Shown one piece after another: positions 52,551 to 52,607 of a stretch of 52,607 bases of DNA; position 1 is the first letter of the stretch; each line of letters opens with the position of its first letter. The notes beneath the pieces were generated by a model. That model ran no database searches, was not told the DNA's origin, and saw only the letters and a list, made by a program, of their open reading frames with translations. Both the position numbers and the translations under genes were made by a program. Source of the stretch: JBBQRS01 sp038214535 (GTDB lineage Bacteria; Chloroflexota; Anaerolineae; CG2-30-64-16); the NCBI GenBank assembly GCA_038214535.1, contig JBBQRS010000018.1, forward strand, positions 1-52,607. Reading direction: 5' to 3'.

Positions 52551-52607
52551 AACCGGGGTCGAGGCTTCAGCCGGTTACGCCCACGACTCTTATTGCCGCA
52601 AAAACCG
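52551..52607. repeat. Repeat fragment at the window end
   Basis: ACCGGGGTCGAGGCTTCAGC followed by CGGTTACG resembles one arm of the family B palindrome; the rest is beyond the window. Confidence 0.4.

Overview
The window looks like a chromosomal segment of a GC-rich Chloroflexota bacterium, probably Anaerolineae-like. This assignment is inferred from gene content, from the short hydrophobic-proline motif after the signal peptides of two secreted proteins, and from protein style; no rRNA marker is present. Many genes start with TTG or GTG, several sit on textbook -35/-10 promoters, and at least two appear to be transcribed as leaderless mRNAs. No tRNA, rRNA or CRISPR array was found.

Layout. 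1-945: N-terminal part of the FtsH protease (minus, cut by the window edge). 1.4-3.5 kb: aldose epimerase and class II aldolase. 3.8-8.7 kb (minus): a secreted glycoside-hydrolase-like lipoprotein, an RsmF-type RNA methyltransferase, YqeB, and a YqeC-MobA fusion for molybdenum hydroxylase maturation. 9-13.5 kb: acyl-CoA ligase, PNPOx-like protein, Nudix hydrolase, methyltransferase, DegV. 13.7-20 kb: a large class A penicillin-binding protein, SurE and two membrane proteins. 20-24 kb: glycosyltransferase, CSD-DUF1294 protein, solitary DNA methyltransferase, PadR regulator with a membrane partner. 24.3-26.9 kb: a B12-type radical SAM protein with a coupled 69-residue protein and an uncharacterised protein. 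27-28.1 kb: an overlapping pair that includes a nucleotidyltransferase-like protein.

28.5-33.8 kb is the most unusual part. Two tandem secreted proteins end in formylglycine-enzyme/C-type-lectin-fold domains. Their last ~25 variable codons differ at 19 bases, all in codon positions 1 and 2 of NNY codons, while upstream paralogue differences are mostly synonymous. This is the signature of adenine-directed mutagenesis by a diversity-generating retroelement (DGR). Directly downstream is the broken N-terminus of a DGR-type reverse transcriptase, followed by toxin-antitoxin genes. No template repeat or intact reverse transcriptase is in the window.

34-39.2 kb: ClpB, two orphan antitoxin-like genes, three DnaA boxes (candidate oriC element) and dnaA. 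39.8-43.6 kb: SufR-like regulator with an upstream leader ORF, MoaA, an A-type Fe-S carrier and RtcB. 43.6-49.7 kb: four consecutive B12-binding-type radical SAM proteins of unknown product, ended by a strong terminator. 49.7-50.9 kb: a PIN/RHH/XRE toxin-antitoxin operon on minus. 51-52.5 kb: an M1-family metallopeptidase. Three families of inverted-repeat elements recur in the intergenic gaps.
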